Origin: Fibrobacteria bacterium
GTDB lineage: Bacteria; Fibrobacterota; Fibrobacteria; UBA11236
Assembly (NCBI GenBank): GCA_025360005.1
Contig: JANYDA010000026.1
Location: 33,705-97,704, forward strand
DNA length: 64,000 nt
Reading direction: 5' to 3'
Part shown: in pieces, positions 41,375 to 49,521 of the stretch
How positions within the stretch are numbered: the stretch's first letter is position 1
Layout of the letters: each line of letters opens with the position of its first letter
Made by a program: the position numbers and the translations under genes
Notes under the pieces: generated by a model
The model's input: only the letters and a program-made list of their open reading frames with translations
Told to the model about the DNA's origin: nothing
Databases searched by the model: none

Positions 41375-42073
41375 TTACCATTGCCGCCCGGCTTGGAAAG
41401 CGAAATAACCGGCCATGATCACCATCAGGTATCCCATTACCTTTTTGATGTGCACCATCCACATGCCGGCTTTGGGCAGGCGGGTCAGGAAAGAGGAAAA
41501 GGTGCCCAGCAGGATCAGGACCGAACCCATGCCTAAGGCGAAAGAGAAGAGGAAGATGGGTCCCATCACCATGTTATGGGTGGAACCCACCCAGGTCAGG
41601 ATGGCGGCCAGGGGCGGAGCCGTGCAGGGAGAGGCCACCAATCCGAAGGTGAGACCGTAGGCGAAATTCCCCAACAGCCCTTGCTTATGCTTCGCGCCGC
41701 TTCCCACGCTCAGGAAGCTCATGTTTACCGTGAACACCTCGAACATATTCAATGCCAATGCCATGATCACCGCGCTCACGCCGATCAAAACCCACGGATT
41801 GGAGCTCAAGGAGCCGAAAAGGGAACCCGTTAAGGCCGCTACCAGCCCCAGTACCGCATAAGTGACGGCGATGCCGGTGACATAGGTCAAGGCCAGCAGG
41901 AAGGCGCGCAATTTCGATTCCGCCTGGCGGCTGCCCAGGATGCTGATGGTCACCGGGATCAAAGGATAGATGCAGGGCGTGAAACTGGATGCGACGCCTG
42001 CCAGGAAGCAGAGGAACAGCACGCCGAAGGAGCCCGTGGACAAGGCAGTGGAAAGGTTGGTATTGGTGAACAT
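41375..42073 (-). CDS. DsbD/CcdA-type thiol-electron transporter (membrane domain)
   Basis: A 232-aa protein with six to seven transmembrane helices. The two membrane cysteines that carry electrons are present: SFTPCIYPLIP in helix 1 and ASPCTAPP in helix 4. There are no periplasmic alpha or gamma domains, so it is a CcdA-like core that needs a separate thioredoxin partner, most likely the TlpA protein encoded 48 bp upstream. It would bring reducing power from cytoplasmic thioredoxin to periplasmic thiols. Fourth gene in the DUF4266-DUF3570-TlpA-DsbD-NusG-II-Gx array. Confidence 0.92.
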   Translation of the reverse strand: MFTNTNLSTALSTGSFGVLFLCFLAGVASSFTPCIYPLIPVTISILGSRQAESKLRAFLLALTYVTGIAVTYAVLGLVAALTGSLFGSLSSNPWVLIGVSAVIMALALNMFEVFTVNMSFLSVGSGAKHKQGLLGNFAYGLTFGLVASPCTAPPLAAILTWVGSTHNMVMGPIFLFSFALGMGSVLILLGTFSSFLTRLPKAGMWMVHIKKVMGYLMVIMAGYFAFQAGRQW

Positions 42074-42121
42074 GCTATCGGCTCCTGAGCTTGGGACTGA
42101 GTGCCATCCGATGGGAGAGAT

Positions 42122-42649
42122 TCACTTCGAGGCTTTGTCGGCGGCGGCGACCAGGGCGGCTTCCTGCCCGGGATCATAGCCGGGCATGGCCGTTTTCAGA
42201 GCGCCGGTCTTATCGAAGATGTAAAGGGAGGGGATACCGTTGAACCCAAAGGATTTCCCCAGCGAATTCTCCTTGTCCAGCAACACCAGATAATTGATCC
42301 CCAGCTTTTTCGCCGCCTTGTTGATCTTTTCCGCCGAGCCCTTGTCCACGCTGATGCCGATGATGGTCAGGCCCTTGCCTTTGTACTTGTCGTTCAGCTC
42401 GGCCAGCTTGGGAATGGTCTCTTTGCATGTGTTGCACCAAGTGGCCCAAAAATCCACCAGCAAGGCTTTGCCTTTGAACTGGGAGCTGGTCCAATCCTTG
42501 CCGTCCACGTCCTTCAGCGAGAATTCCGGAAGCTTGGCGGGCCCGGCAGGCGGAGCATCCGCAGCCCGCGCGGGGCTTCCCAGGCCGGCCAACAGGAAGG
42601 CGGCCGTCAGCAGTGAATGGCGCAAACGTTTCGATGCTTGGATATCCAT
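42122..42649 (-). CDS. TlpA family periplasmic thioredoxin
   Basis: A 175-aa exported thioredoxin-like protein with a signal peptide ending near SPARA (about residue 29). The active site is FWATWCNTCKE (CNTC), followed by GISVDKGSAEKI and the cis-Pro loop NGIPSLYIFD. It lies 11 bp after the DUF3570 gene and 48 bp before the DsbD-type gene, its likely electron donor. It probably keeps cysteines of a neighbour reduced, for example those of the DUF4266 lipoprotein or the NusG-II protein; this target is inferred. Confidence 0.92.
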   Translation of the reverse strand: MDIQASKRLRHSLLTAAFLLAGLGSPARAADAPPAGPAKLPEFSLKDVDGKDWTSSQFKGKALLVDFWATWCNTCKETIPKLAELNDKYKGKGLTIIGISVDKGSAEKINKAAKKLGINYLVLLDKENSLGKSFGFNGIPSLYIFDKTGALKTAMPGYDPGQEAALVAAADKASK

Positions 42650-42660
42650 GGCGAATCCTT

Positions 42661-43878
42661 TCAGAGATTGAATGTCAAACCGGCCATCACCACCCCTTGC
42701 AGGTAGTATTCGTCGGCTCCGTAGAGCTGATAGCGGATGCTCCGGGGTTCGCCCGCGTCCGCGCCGACCTTATCCCCGCGCGTATCGCGCAGCATATAAT
42801 CGAATTTCAGATCCCAGCGATCCGGAAGGAAAGCGGATTTGCCCCATGAATCCGGGAAGGCATCGGAGGCCTTCGCGCCCACCAGGAAGGACGTGAACGG
42901 GAACATGCGGATATCGCCCGTACGGTATGTCTCCGTTCCCGCGTACGCGGTTTTGGCGAACAAGGCCCCGGTCTGATTGTAATAGCGGGCGCGCAGGCGG
43001 ATATATCCCGACTCGGAGTAATATTGGCTCACCTTGAAATCGGCCGTACCCGATTTGATGCCCCAACTGTCCTGGTACCTGCGGTAATCCAAATTGGCGG
43101 ATCCCAGCAGGTCACCCAGATGATACCCCTGGATGATTTGCCCGGAGACAGCGCCCGCTTGTTTCGTATTCGGCACCTCTTCGGTCATCATAGCCCCGGA
43201 GACATCCATAGGGGGATTATAGGGATGTCCCAGAAAGCCCCAGCTGTTGATCCACGTGCCGGTCAGGCCCACCAGGGTAAGCGGGGTCAAGGACTGCGCC
43301 AGCGTGCCGCCCAAGCTGCGGATCCGTTTCTTCCCGCCCATCCCGGTAAAGGCGCCGGTGGGGCGGAAGTCGTCGAAGAATTCCGCGTAGCTGCCGCCCA
43401 GGGTGGTGTTGCGGTCGTTGAAATCCATCGCTAGCGATCCGGCTGGAGCCATGGAGATATAATCGTTTTCCCGGCTCACGTAAACGGACCCGGAGACTAC
43501 CGTTCCCTTGTTGGAGTAAGTCAACGAGGGATTTTCAGAATAACGCAGTTCCACCTTGGAGGCGCCGGAAACCGCGTCCAGATTCCGATCCCCGAATTGG
43601 CCGACCTTGTCCGCGCCCAGGCGGCGGGAGGCGCCGGAGACCACGTCGAACTCCTGTTCCCATCCCAGGCTCCAGACCCGGGAAAGCGCGGTACGCAGGG
43701 AAAACGCGGGAGTATGGTTCCACACCTTATTGCGATCGCGGAAGAACTCGTATTTGAGATCCAGCACGCTGCCGGATTCGCCGGCCTGGGCGGCGCCCAG
43801 GGCGAGCGCAATCCACAAAGCGATCCGGCGGAGCCTTGCCGCGCGCGGGAAACGAGGAGCCGAATTCAACATCCGCAC
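42661..43878 (-). CDS. DUF3570 outer-membrane barrel-like protein with two candidate FMN-attachment motifs
   Basis: A 405-aa exported protein, signal peptide to about residue 32 (LWIALALGAAQA). The rest alternates barrel-like strands and ends YLQGVVMAGLTFNL, as outer-membrane barrels do. Two exact copies of DxxSGAS occur: D78-VVSGA-S84 and D101-AVSGA-S107. This matches the D-x-x-(S/T)-G-A-(T/S) sequence to which ApbE links FMN in NqrC and RnfG. The DUF3570 assignment rests on these motifs and on the neighbours (DUF4266, TlpA). Whether it is really flavinylated is inferred; no ApbE gene is seen in the window. Its start overlaps the DUF4266 gene by 13 bp. Confidence 0.82.
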   Translation of the reverse strand: MRMLNSAPRFPRAARLRRIALWIALALGAAQAGESGSVLDLKYEFFRDRNKVWNHTPAFSLRTALSRVWSLGWEQEFDVVSGASRRLGADKVGQFGDRNLDAVSGASKVELRYSENPSLTYSNKGTVVSGSVYVSRENDYISMAPAGSLAMDFNDRNTTLGGSYAEFFDDFRPTGAFTGMGGKKRIRSLGGTLAQSLTPLTLVGLTGTWINSWGFLGHPYNPPMDVSGAMMTEEVPNTKQAGAVSGQIIQGYHLGDLLGSANLDYRRYQDSWGIKSGTADFKVSQYYSESGYIRLRARYYNQTGALFAKTAYAGTETYRTGDIRMFPFTSFLVGAKASDAFPDSWGKSAFLPDRWDLKFDYMLRDTRGDKVGADAGEPRSIRYQLYGADEYYLQGVVMAGLTFNL

Positions 43879-44126
43879 CCTCCGCCCGAACCGGAACTGC
43901 CGCCCACCGCCCCTTCGCGGCGAGGCATATCATGGCTTTCCAACCCGCTCTCCATCGGGTCTTCCTGCCTTTGCATGATGGGATCGCTTAAGAACTCCCG
44001 ATCCCGTTGCGGCACCCGGGCGCAACCTTCCAGCGACGCCAGCATTCCGACGGCGGCGCCCGCGGCGAGGACGCTACCGGCGATGCGCGCCAGGTTATGG
44101 GGAAAGTAGGATCGGGAATTTATCAT
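43866..44126 (-). CDS. DUF4266 lipoprotein with Gly/Ser-rich CGC tail
   Basis: An 86-aa lipoprotein. The lipobox is ASLEGC, with Cys near residue 35, followed by ARVPQRDREFLSDPIMQR, the hallmark of DUF4266. The last residues are GAVGGSSGSGGGCGC, a flexible tail ending in two Cys. This tail may bind a metal or cofactor, or be redox-controlled by the TlpA/DsbD pair in the same operon; that is inference. The frame is open to 44465, but the ATG at 44126 fits the family and the signal peptide (MINSRSYFPHNLARIAGSVL). First gene of the six-gene array; its stop overlaps DUF3570. Confidence 0.85.
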   Translation of the reverse strand: MINSRSYFPHNLARIAGSVLAAGAAVGMLASLEGCARVPQRDREFLSDPIMQRQEDPMESGLESHDMPRREGAVGGSSGSGGGCGC

Positions 44127-44427
44127 AACTGGCTCGCTTGGGAATTGGCTGGTGTGGCAATTTCTGCGCAAGTGGGATCGAAGCCGTCCGGAGCAAACAA
44201 ATGCCCATGTCGTATGGGGTGCCGCTTTGAATTGCCTGTCGATTTCCGCCCCGCGTTCAGATACGCCACCTTTGTATTTGATACTCGCTAATATTACCGG
44301 TGAGGACAGGGAAAATCCCAGCAATATCCCAACATCCGTACTCTTTTGTGGACACAATTGGAAATAAAGGCCGCGAAAATCCGCTAGCAGGAGCGTTATT
44401 CTTCTACCGTTAGACAGGGAAGTCGCT
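44127..44427. other. 301-bp divergent intergenic region
   Basis: It lies between the DUF4266 operon (minus) and the TIGR02147 gene (plus) and must hold both promoters. It is AT-richer than its flanks. TAATAT at 44289-44294 may be a plus-strand -10, but no well-spaced -35 is visible, so I do not call it. AGGGAAG lies 6 nt before the TIGR02147 ATG. No small gene is seen. Confidence 0.4.
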
Positions 44428-45297
44428 ATGAGTTTAAAGTCAGAGACTCCGGTGGGGGTCCGCAAGTCCGTGGCGACGCTGCCTGATCTGCTGAGGTATA
44501 CGAATTACCGGCAGTACCTGAAGGATTATTACCTGGCCCAAAAGCAGGCCAACCCCAAGTTTTCCATCCGCTACTTTGCCAAAAAGGCCAATTTCCCAAG
44601 CCACGGCCTGCTGAATTACCTTATGGAAGGGAAGCGGAACCTCAGCAAAAGGACCCTGGTCAAACTCGTATCCGGTTTGGGCATGAACAAAGAGCAAGCG
44701 CTATATTTTGAAAACCTGGTCTTTTTCAATCAGGCGCAAACCCTGGATGAGAAGAATTTCTACTACGAAAAGATCCTGCATGGACCGGGTAAATCCAAAT
44801 TCAAGAAAATGGAAACCTCGCAACTCCAGATCTTCCGCCGTTGGTATAGTATCGCCATCCGGGAAATGCTCAACCTGGATGGATTCCGCAGCAATCATGC
44901 GTGGATATCCGAACGCTTGCTTCCGCCCGTTGATCCCGGCGAGGTGGAGGAGTCCATCAACCTGCTCCTGACTTCGGGACTCATCAAGAAAACCGCCAAT
45001 GGTTTCCGGGCTTCGGATCCGGACATCACTACCGATGATGAAGTGAAATCATTCCTGGTGAAAAGCTACCATGCCCAGATGATGAAGATGGCCGCTTGGG
45101 CCCAGGACGAGGTTCCCGTGAATGAGCGCGACATTTCCTCGGTATGCTTTTCCATCCGGGAATCGGAACTGCCGAACCTGAAAAAACAACTCCAGTTGAT
45201 GCGCAAGGAGCTGCGCAGCTTCGCGGCGGAGGACGGCAAAGGGGAACGTATCGTCCAGGTTAACATGCAACTTTTCCCTCTCACCAAAGGCAAGTGA
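44428..45297 (+). CDS. TIGR02147 family protein (Fibrobacter-type regulator)
   Basis: A 289-aa soluble protein matching the TIGR02147 family, first defined in Fibrobacter succinogenes: the opening LPDLLRYTNYRQYLKDYYLAQKQ, then FSIRYFAKKANFPSHGLLNYLMEGKRNLSKRTL, a helix-turn-helix-like region, and a winged-helix-like C-terminal part. Many copies occur in Fibrobacter genomes, usually next to lipoprotein or outer-membrane genes, and a regulatory role is presumed but not shown. Here the stop codon directly abuts the GTG start of a lipoprotein gene, so the two are coupled. This gene is among the best taxonomic markers in the window. Confidence 0.9.
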   Translation: MSLKSETPVGVRKSVATLPDLLRYTNYRQYLKDYYLAQKQANPKFSIRYFAKKANFPSHGLLNYLMEGKRNLSKRTLVKLVSGLGMNKEQALYFENLVFFNQAQTLDEKNFYYEKILHGPGKSKFKKMETSQLQIFRRWYSIAIREMLNLDGFRSNHAWISERLLPPVDPGEVEESINLLLTSGLIKKTANGFRASDPDITTDDEVKSFLVKSYHAQMMKMAAWAQDEVPVNERDISSVCFSIRESELPNLKKQLQLMRKELRSFAAEDGKGERIVQVNMQLFPLTKGK

Positions 45298-46080
45298 GTG
45301 CTGCGCGCTAACCGTATCCTGCCGGCTCATGGCCTGGTCCTGCTGGCGGGATTGCTGGCCGGATGTTTCACCGAGGTCGGCAACGCCGAGGATGATCGTT
45401 TGGTGGAGGCGAAGTTCCAGATCGACTACAAGTCCATCGCTCCGTTGCCCAAGGCCGCTATCGGCGGGCCGGTAGTCAACGAAGCCAGCATAGTGCAATT
45501 CTACCTGGGCGTGCGTGAAGCGGAATTCCACCTATTCGATTCCCTTACCAACCGCAAACAGGAGTTCCACTTGTGGAAGGACGACTCCGCCATCCTCGAC
45601 GTGGATTTCACCGGGACGGATACGCTGGCCAGGCTTCCCAACCAAAAGGTGGGCGTTTTGAATCCCCTGGAAATGCACCTGCAATGCCAGTTCCCGGCGC
45701 ACTTTGCGCTCAACGTCGATACGGTGGATTTCGATCGCTTCCGCGATCGATCCTATATCAAGGGCGTTCTGAGCGTTGGAAAGGCGGCCACTCCGTTCCT
45801 GTTCGCGCTCCCGAATGCGGGCGGATTCCAATTATTGTACGAAAAGCAAACTTTGGACGGCTGGTACGCCGCCGGAACCTACCGTTGCCGCTTCATCTTC
45901 TACGCCAATCGCTGGGTGGCCGGAATGGATTTCTCGCACGCCGTCCTTTCCAAGGATGCTACCGGCGATAAAGTGTTGGTCTTGGATCCGGAACATAACG
46001 GCGACCTGCATGATTCCCTGGAGGCCCGGTTCTACCACGCCTTCAATACCAGCAAGGCCTCTTATTCGCTTGATCCTTAA
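45298..46080 (+). CDS. Lipoprotein partnered with the TIGR02147 regulator
   Basis: A 260-aa protein starting with GTG right after the regulator's TGA. The signal peptide ends in the lipobox GLLAGC (Cys near residue 22). The mature part is beta-rich (REAEFHLFDSLTNRKQEFHLW, GVLSVGKAATPFLFALP) with no named family that I recognise. Such regulator-lipoprotein pairs recur in Fibrobacter genomes, and the lipoprotein may sense or bind a surface ligand. That is inference. The next gene is convergent, 140 bp away, with nothing visible between. Confidence 0.78.
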   Translation: MLRANRILPAHGLVLLAGLLAGCFTEVGNAEDDRLVEAKFQIDYKSIAPLPKAAIGGPVVNEASIVQFYLGVREAEFHLFDSLTNRKQEFHLWKDDSAILDVDFTGTDTLARLPNQKVGVLNPLEMHLQCQFPAHFALNVDTVDFDRFRDRSYIKGVLSVGKAATPFLFALPNAGGFQLLYEKQTLDGWYAAGTYRCRFIFYANRWVAGMDFSHAVLSKDATGDKVLVLDPEHNGDLHDSLEARFYHAFNTSKASYSLDP

Positions 46081-46220
46081 GTCCGCGGATATCCGTCCTT
46101 CGCCCGGCTGAAAATCGGTCCCGGCCGCTAGCGGCGGATCAAGGACGCGATGCCCGCCTTCTCCGCTTCCGCAAGGGTAGGCCCGGGGTCCGGGAAAGGA
46201 AGCGTTGGCGGAACAAGGCG

Positions 46221-47003
46221 CTAGGTTACGGCGTCCGCGCTGGATGCGCTGCCGACCGAAGGCGAACCCGCATTGTCCGGCGCATCGCTCTGTGCCCATG
46301 CGTCCAACCCTTGGGTCAGCTTCAGGTGCACTTCGCTCCGGAATTCCTGGTAGGCCACCGTCACCTTGCCGGTGTTCGGCTTCCAATCCGCCAACCGCGT
46401 CTTGATCTCGGCTGCGAAATCCGCCTTGGACCCGCCTTGGGCGGCGTACCGGCCATCGATTTGCCGCATCAGGTTGTCGGCCACGTCCTGGGCATCCGCA
46501 AGCTGGGGGAAATGGTGGTGATGCTTGGCATTGGCGCCTTTAGCGCCCGTCGCGCCGTTTTTGCCCGAAATGGATTTCAAGGCATCCATCAGGGCATGCA
46601 CCAGGCCGCCGCCGGTTAACCGTTCCGGATCCGCGGCTTTCCCGTCTGCGTTGGTGGTGGCCGCGCCATTCGTTGCGGCATTGCCGACAGAGGCGCCCGT
46701 GTCCGCAACCCCATCCGTTCCCGTTGCGTCGCCGGTAACCGTGTAGGTTTCCGAGATCTGGAGCATGCTGGCTTCGATGCTCAGGGAAAAGGTGTCGCCA
46801 TCCTTGCTTTGCCCGCAGGCGATGCCTTTGGCGGCGCCATTGCCGGCCGCGCCGCTTTGCTCAGCGGCCGTTTTCCAGGCGCCGGCCGCATTGGCCGAAT
46901 CGGATGCGCCGGCTGCGCCGTTTTTCTTGGCGGAGTTGGCCGCGGTATAACGCGCGTAAAGGCTGACTTGGGTGAAGGTGGATTGGATCGAGATTTTTTC
47001 CAT
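46221..47003 (-). CDS. Hypothetical protein with Ala/Gly-rich linkers
   Basis: A 260-aa protein beginning MEKISIQSTFTQVSLYARYT, with low-complexity Ala/Gly/Thr linkers (residues about 25-75 and 105-160), a His cluster (NAKHHHHFPQ) and a folded C-terminal helix pair around DAQDVADNLMRQIDGRYAAQGG. No signal peptide is clear. The ATG at 47003 has GAGG 5 nt upstream and is preferred over the open frame to 47102. No family is recognised. The 270 bp between it and the aconitase gene (47004-47274) hold its promoter region and a hairpin. Confidence 0.62.
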   Translation of the reverse strand: MEKISIQSTFTQVSLYARYTAANSAKKNGAAGASDSANAAGAWKTAAEQSGAAGNGAAKGIACGQSKDGDTFSLSIEASMLQISETYTVTGDATGTDGVADTGASVGNAATNGAATTNADGKAADPERLTGGGLVHALMDALKSISGKNGATGAKGANAKHHHHFPQLADAQDVADNLMRQIDGRYAAQGGSKADFAAEIKTRLADWKPNTGKVTVAYQEFRSEVHLKLTQGLDAWAQSDAPDNAGSPSVGSASSADAVT

Positions 47004-47248
47004 GAGCGCCTCGCAGGGAGACCATGCGAAGCCTCCCGGAGCCTTCCGGAAAGGGATCCGGGGGCTCATGCTCATTTTACGGGCCGGCGGCGCGCCGGTC
47101 AAAGTCCCTTAGCTTGTTAACACAGAAGTTACGTTATCGTGACACTCGCGGGGCGGAGTTGAAGGGAAACTTAAAGTGGAATCTCATGTCGCTTGGATTC
47201 CTTCCGCCGCGTCTCAGTTCACCTGTCCAATGCGATGCCGCGGCAGAG

Positions 47249-47265
47249 GCGCCCGAAACGGGCGC
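47249..47265 (-). terminator. Hairpin after the aconitase gene
   Basis: A perfect 7-bp stem GCGCCCG/CGGGCGC with a TTT loop, 10 nt beyond the aconitase stop on the minus strand. There is no U-tract, so its role as a terminator is uncertain. Confidence 0.35.
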
Positions 47266-47274
47266 GGCGGCCGA

Positions 47275-49521
47275 TCAACTCATGAGGTTCAAGGCGCTGC
47301 CGGCCTTGAACCATTCGATCTGCTCCTGGTTGAAAGTATGCGTCGCTTCAAAGGCGTCGCTGCTGCCGTCCGCGTGCTTGAGCGTCACCTTCAGGTTCTT
47401 GCCGGGCGCGAAGGCGGCCAGGCCGGTGATGCTCACGCGATCGTCCTCGCGCACCTTGTCGTAGTCGGCCGGGTTGGCGAACTTGAGCGGGAGCAGGCCT
47501 TGTTTCTTGAGGTTGGTCTCATGGATGCGGGCCATGCTCTTGGCCACCACGGCGCGCGCGCCCAGGAAGCGCGGGGACATGGCGGCATGCTCGCGCGAGG
47601 AACCTTCGCCGTAATTCTCTTCGCCGAAAACCACCCAGCCCTTGCCCTTGGCTTTGTAGTCGCGCGCGATTTGCGGATAGGTTTTGCCGGTTTCGTCCGT
47701 CAGCACGTTCTTGCCCGCGCCTATCGCGCCGCCGAAGGCGTTGGTCGCGCCCACCAGCATGTTGTCGGATATCTTATCCAGGTGCCCGCGGAACTTGAGC
47801 CATTTGCCGGCCGGGGAGATATGATCGGTGGTGCACTTGCCTTGCGCTTTCGCCAGCACCAGCGCATCCTCGATTTCCTTGCCGTCCCAGGGCTGGAAGG
47901 GTTCCAGCAATTGCAGGCGGTTGCTGTCCGCGGCGACTTTCACTTCCACCTTGGAGCCGTCCTGCTCGGGGGCGATGAAGCCTCCGTCGTTGAAAGCGTA
48001 GCCGTTCTTGGGCAAGGCATCCGCGCTGGGAGCCTGCAGTTTATAGGAAGAGCCGTCCGCCGCTTTCAGGGAATCCGTAAGCGGGTTGAACTTGATGGTG
48101 CCGGCCAGCGCCATGGCGGTCACCAGTTCCGGCGATCCGATGAAGGACAGGGTGGCGTTGTTGCCGTCGTTGCGGCCGCGGAAGTTGCGGTTGAAGGAGG
48201 TGATGATGGAGTTGGCGACGCCTTCCGCCATGTCCTTGCGCTGCCATTGGCCTATGCATGGGCCGCAGGCATTGGCCATGACCACCGCGCCCATCCGGTC
48301 CAGCGTGTCCAGGTAGCCGTCCCGCTTGGTGGTATCGAAAACCTGCTCGGAACCGGGGCTGACGAAAAACTGCGAGGCGGCCTTGGCTCCGCGCGCCAGG
48401 GCCTGCTTGGCCACGAAGGCGGCGCGGCCGACGTCCTCGTAAGAGGAGTTGGTGCAGGACCCGATCAGGGCGGCGGATAACAGCTCCGGGTATTTTTCCT
48501 TTTCGATCTCTTCCTTGAATTTGGAGATGGGGCGGGCCTTGTCCGGACTGTGCGGCCCCACAACGTAGGGCTCCAGCTTGTCCAGATCGATTTCGATGAC
48601 CTCATCGTAGAATGCGGAGGGATTGGCCAGCACCTCCGGATCGGGATTGAGAAAGTTCAGGTATTTCTCGGCCAGGTCCGCGACGTCCGCGCGGCGCGTA
48701 GCGCGCAGGTAATCGCCCATGGATTTATGGAAGGGGAAGAGGGAACAGGTGGCTCCCAGCTCCGCGCCCATGTTGGTGATGGTGGCCTGGGCCGTGCAGG
48801 AAAGGGTTTTTACTCCGGCCCCGAAATATTCGATGACCTTGTTGGTGCCGCCCTTGACGGTGAGGATCTCCAGCAGCTTAAGGATAACGTCCTTGCCGGA
48901 AGTCCATCCGTTCAGAGCGCCTTTGAGATGCACGCCCGTGACCTTGGGATAGAGGACTTCCCAGGGCATGCCCACCATAACGTCCACCGCGTCCGAGCCG
49001 CCCACGCCCACGGCCATCATCCCAAGCCCGCCGGCATTGGGCGTATGCGAGTCCGTGCCGATCATCATGCCGCCCGGGAACGCGTAGTTCTCCAGCACTA
49101 CCTGATGGATGATGCCGCTGCCGGGTTTCCAAAATCCCATGCCGTACTTGCGCGCGGCCGAGCTGAGGAAGTCGAATACCTCCTTGTTGTCGTGGTTGGC
49201 GATATCCACGTCCCGCGCGGCGCCCTCACGGGCGATGATAAGGTGATCGCAATGGACCGTGGTGGGAACCGCCACCTTGGATTTCCGCGCCTGCATGAAT
49301 TGCAGGATGGCCATCTGCGCGGTGGCGTCCTGCATGGCGACGCGATCGGGGCGGAGCAGGACGAAGGATTTGCCGCGTTCCAGCTTGGGCTGGGCGGCGT
49401 CATGGAGATGGGACCAGATGATCTTTTCGGCGAGGGTGAGGGCTTTGCCTAGGGTCTTGCGGGCGTATGCGTGCTTGGCATCCAAACCGGCGTAAATCGT
49501 TTTGATATCGAGGCCTTCCAT
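47275..49521 (-). CDS. acn: Aconitate hydratase (mitochondrial-type)
   Basis: A 748-aa enzyme that converts citrate to isocitrate in the TCA cycle. The [4Fe-4S] ligands are C in IGSCTNSSYEDV and the pair in NACGPCIGQW. Other hallmarks are GTDSHTPNAGGLGMMAVGVGG, WVVFGEENYGEGSSREHAA and FARPADY-like KFANPADYDKV. The length and sequence fit the mitochondrial-type aconitase, also found in Bacteroidetes and Fibrobacteres, rather than AcnA or AcnB. The ATG at 49521 (MEGLDIKTIYAGL) has GGAG at 6 nt; the open frame to 49656 is rejected. It appears to be monocistronic. Confidence 0.95.
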   Translation of the reverse strand: MEGLDIKTIYAGLDAKHAYARKTLGKALTLAEKIIWSHLHDAAQPKLERGKSFVLLRPDRVAMQDATAQMAILQFMQARKSKVAVPTTVHCDHLIIAREGAARDVDIANHDNKEVFDFLSSAARKYGMGFWKPGSGIIHQVVLENYAFPGGMMIGTDSHTPNAGGLGMMAVGVGGSDAVDVMVGMPWEVLYPKVTGVHLKGALNGWTSGKDVILKLLEILTVKGGTNKVIEYFGAGVKTLSCTAQATITNMGAELGATCSLFPFHKSMGDYLRATRRADVADLAEKYLNFLNPDPEVLANPSAFYDEVIEIDLDKLEPYVVGPHSPDKARPISKFKEEIEKEKYPELLSAALIGSCTNSSYEDVGRAAFVAKQALARGAKAASQFFVSPGSEQVFDTTKRDGYLDTLDRMGAVVMANACGPCIGQWQRKDMAEGVANSIITSFNRNFRGRNDGNNATLSFIGSPELVTAMALAGTIKFNPLTDSLKAADGSSYKLQAPSADALPKNGYAFNDGGFIAPEQDGSKVEVKVAADSNRLQLLEPFQPWDGKEIEDALVLAKAQGKCTTDHISPAGKWLKFRGHLDKISDNMLVGATNAFGGAIGAGKNVLTDETGKTYPQIARDYKAKGKGWVVFGEENYGEGSSREHAAMSPRFLGARAVVAKSMARIHETNLKKQGLLPLKFANPADYDKVREDDRVSITGLAAFAPGKNLKVTLKHADGSSDAFEATHTFNQEQIEWFKAGSALNLMS

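Noticed and set aside
44127..44465. Extension of the DUF4266 frame upstream to 44465
   Set aside because: The extra 113 residues are not DUF4266-like and would place the signal peptide inside the protein; they also cross the regulatory gap and overlap the divergent gene.
47176..48480. 434-aa plus-strand frame opposite aconitase
   Set aside because: It is an antisense shadow; the minus strand encodes a complete aconitase with all cluster ligands.
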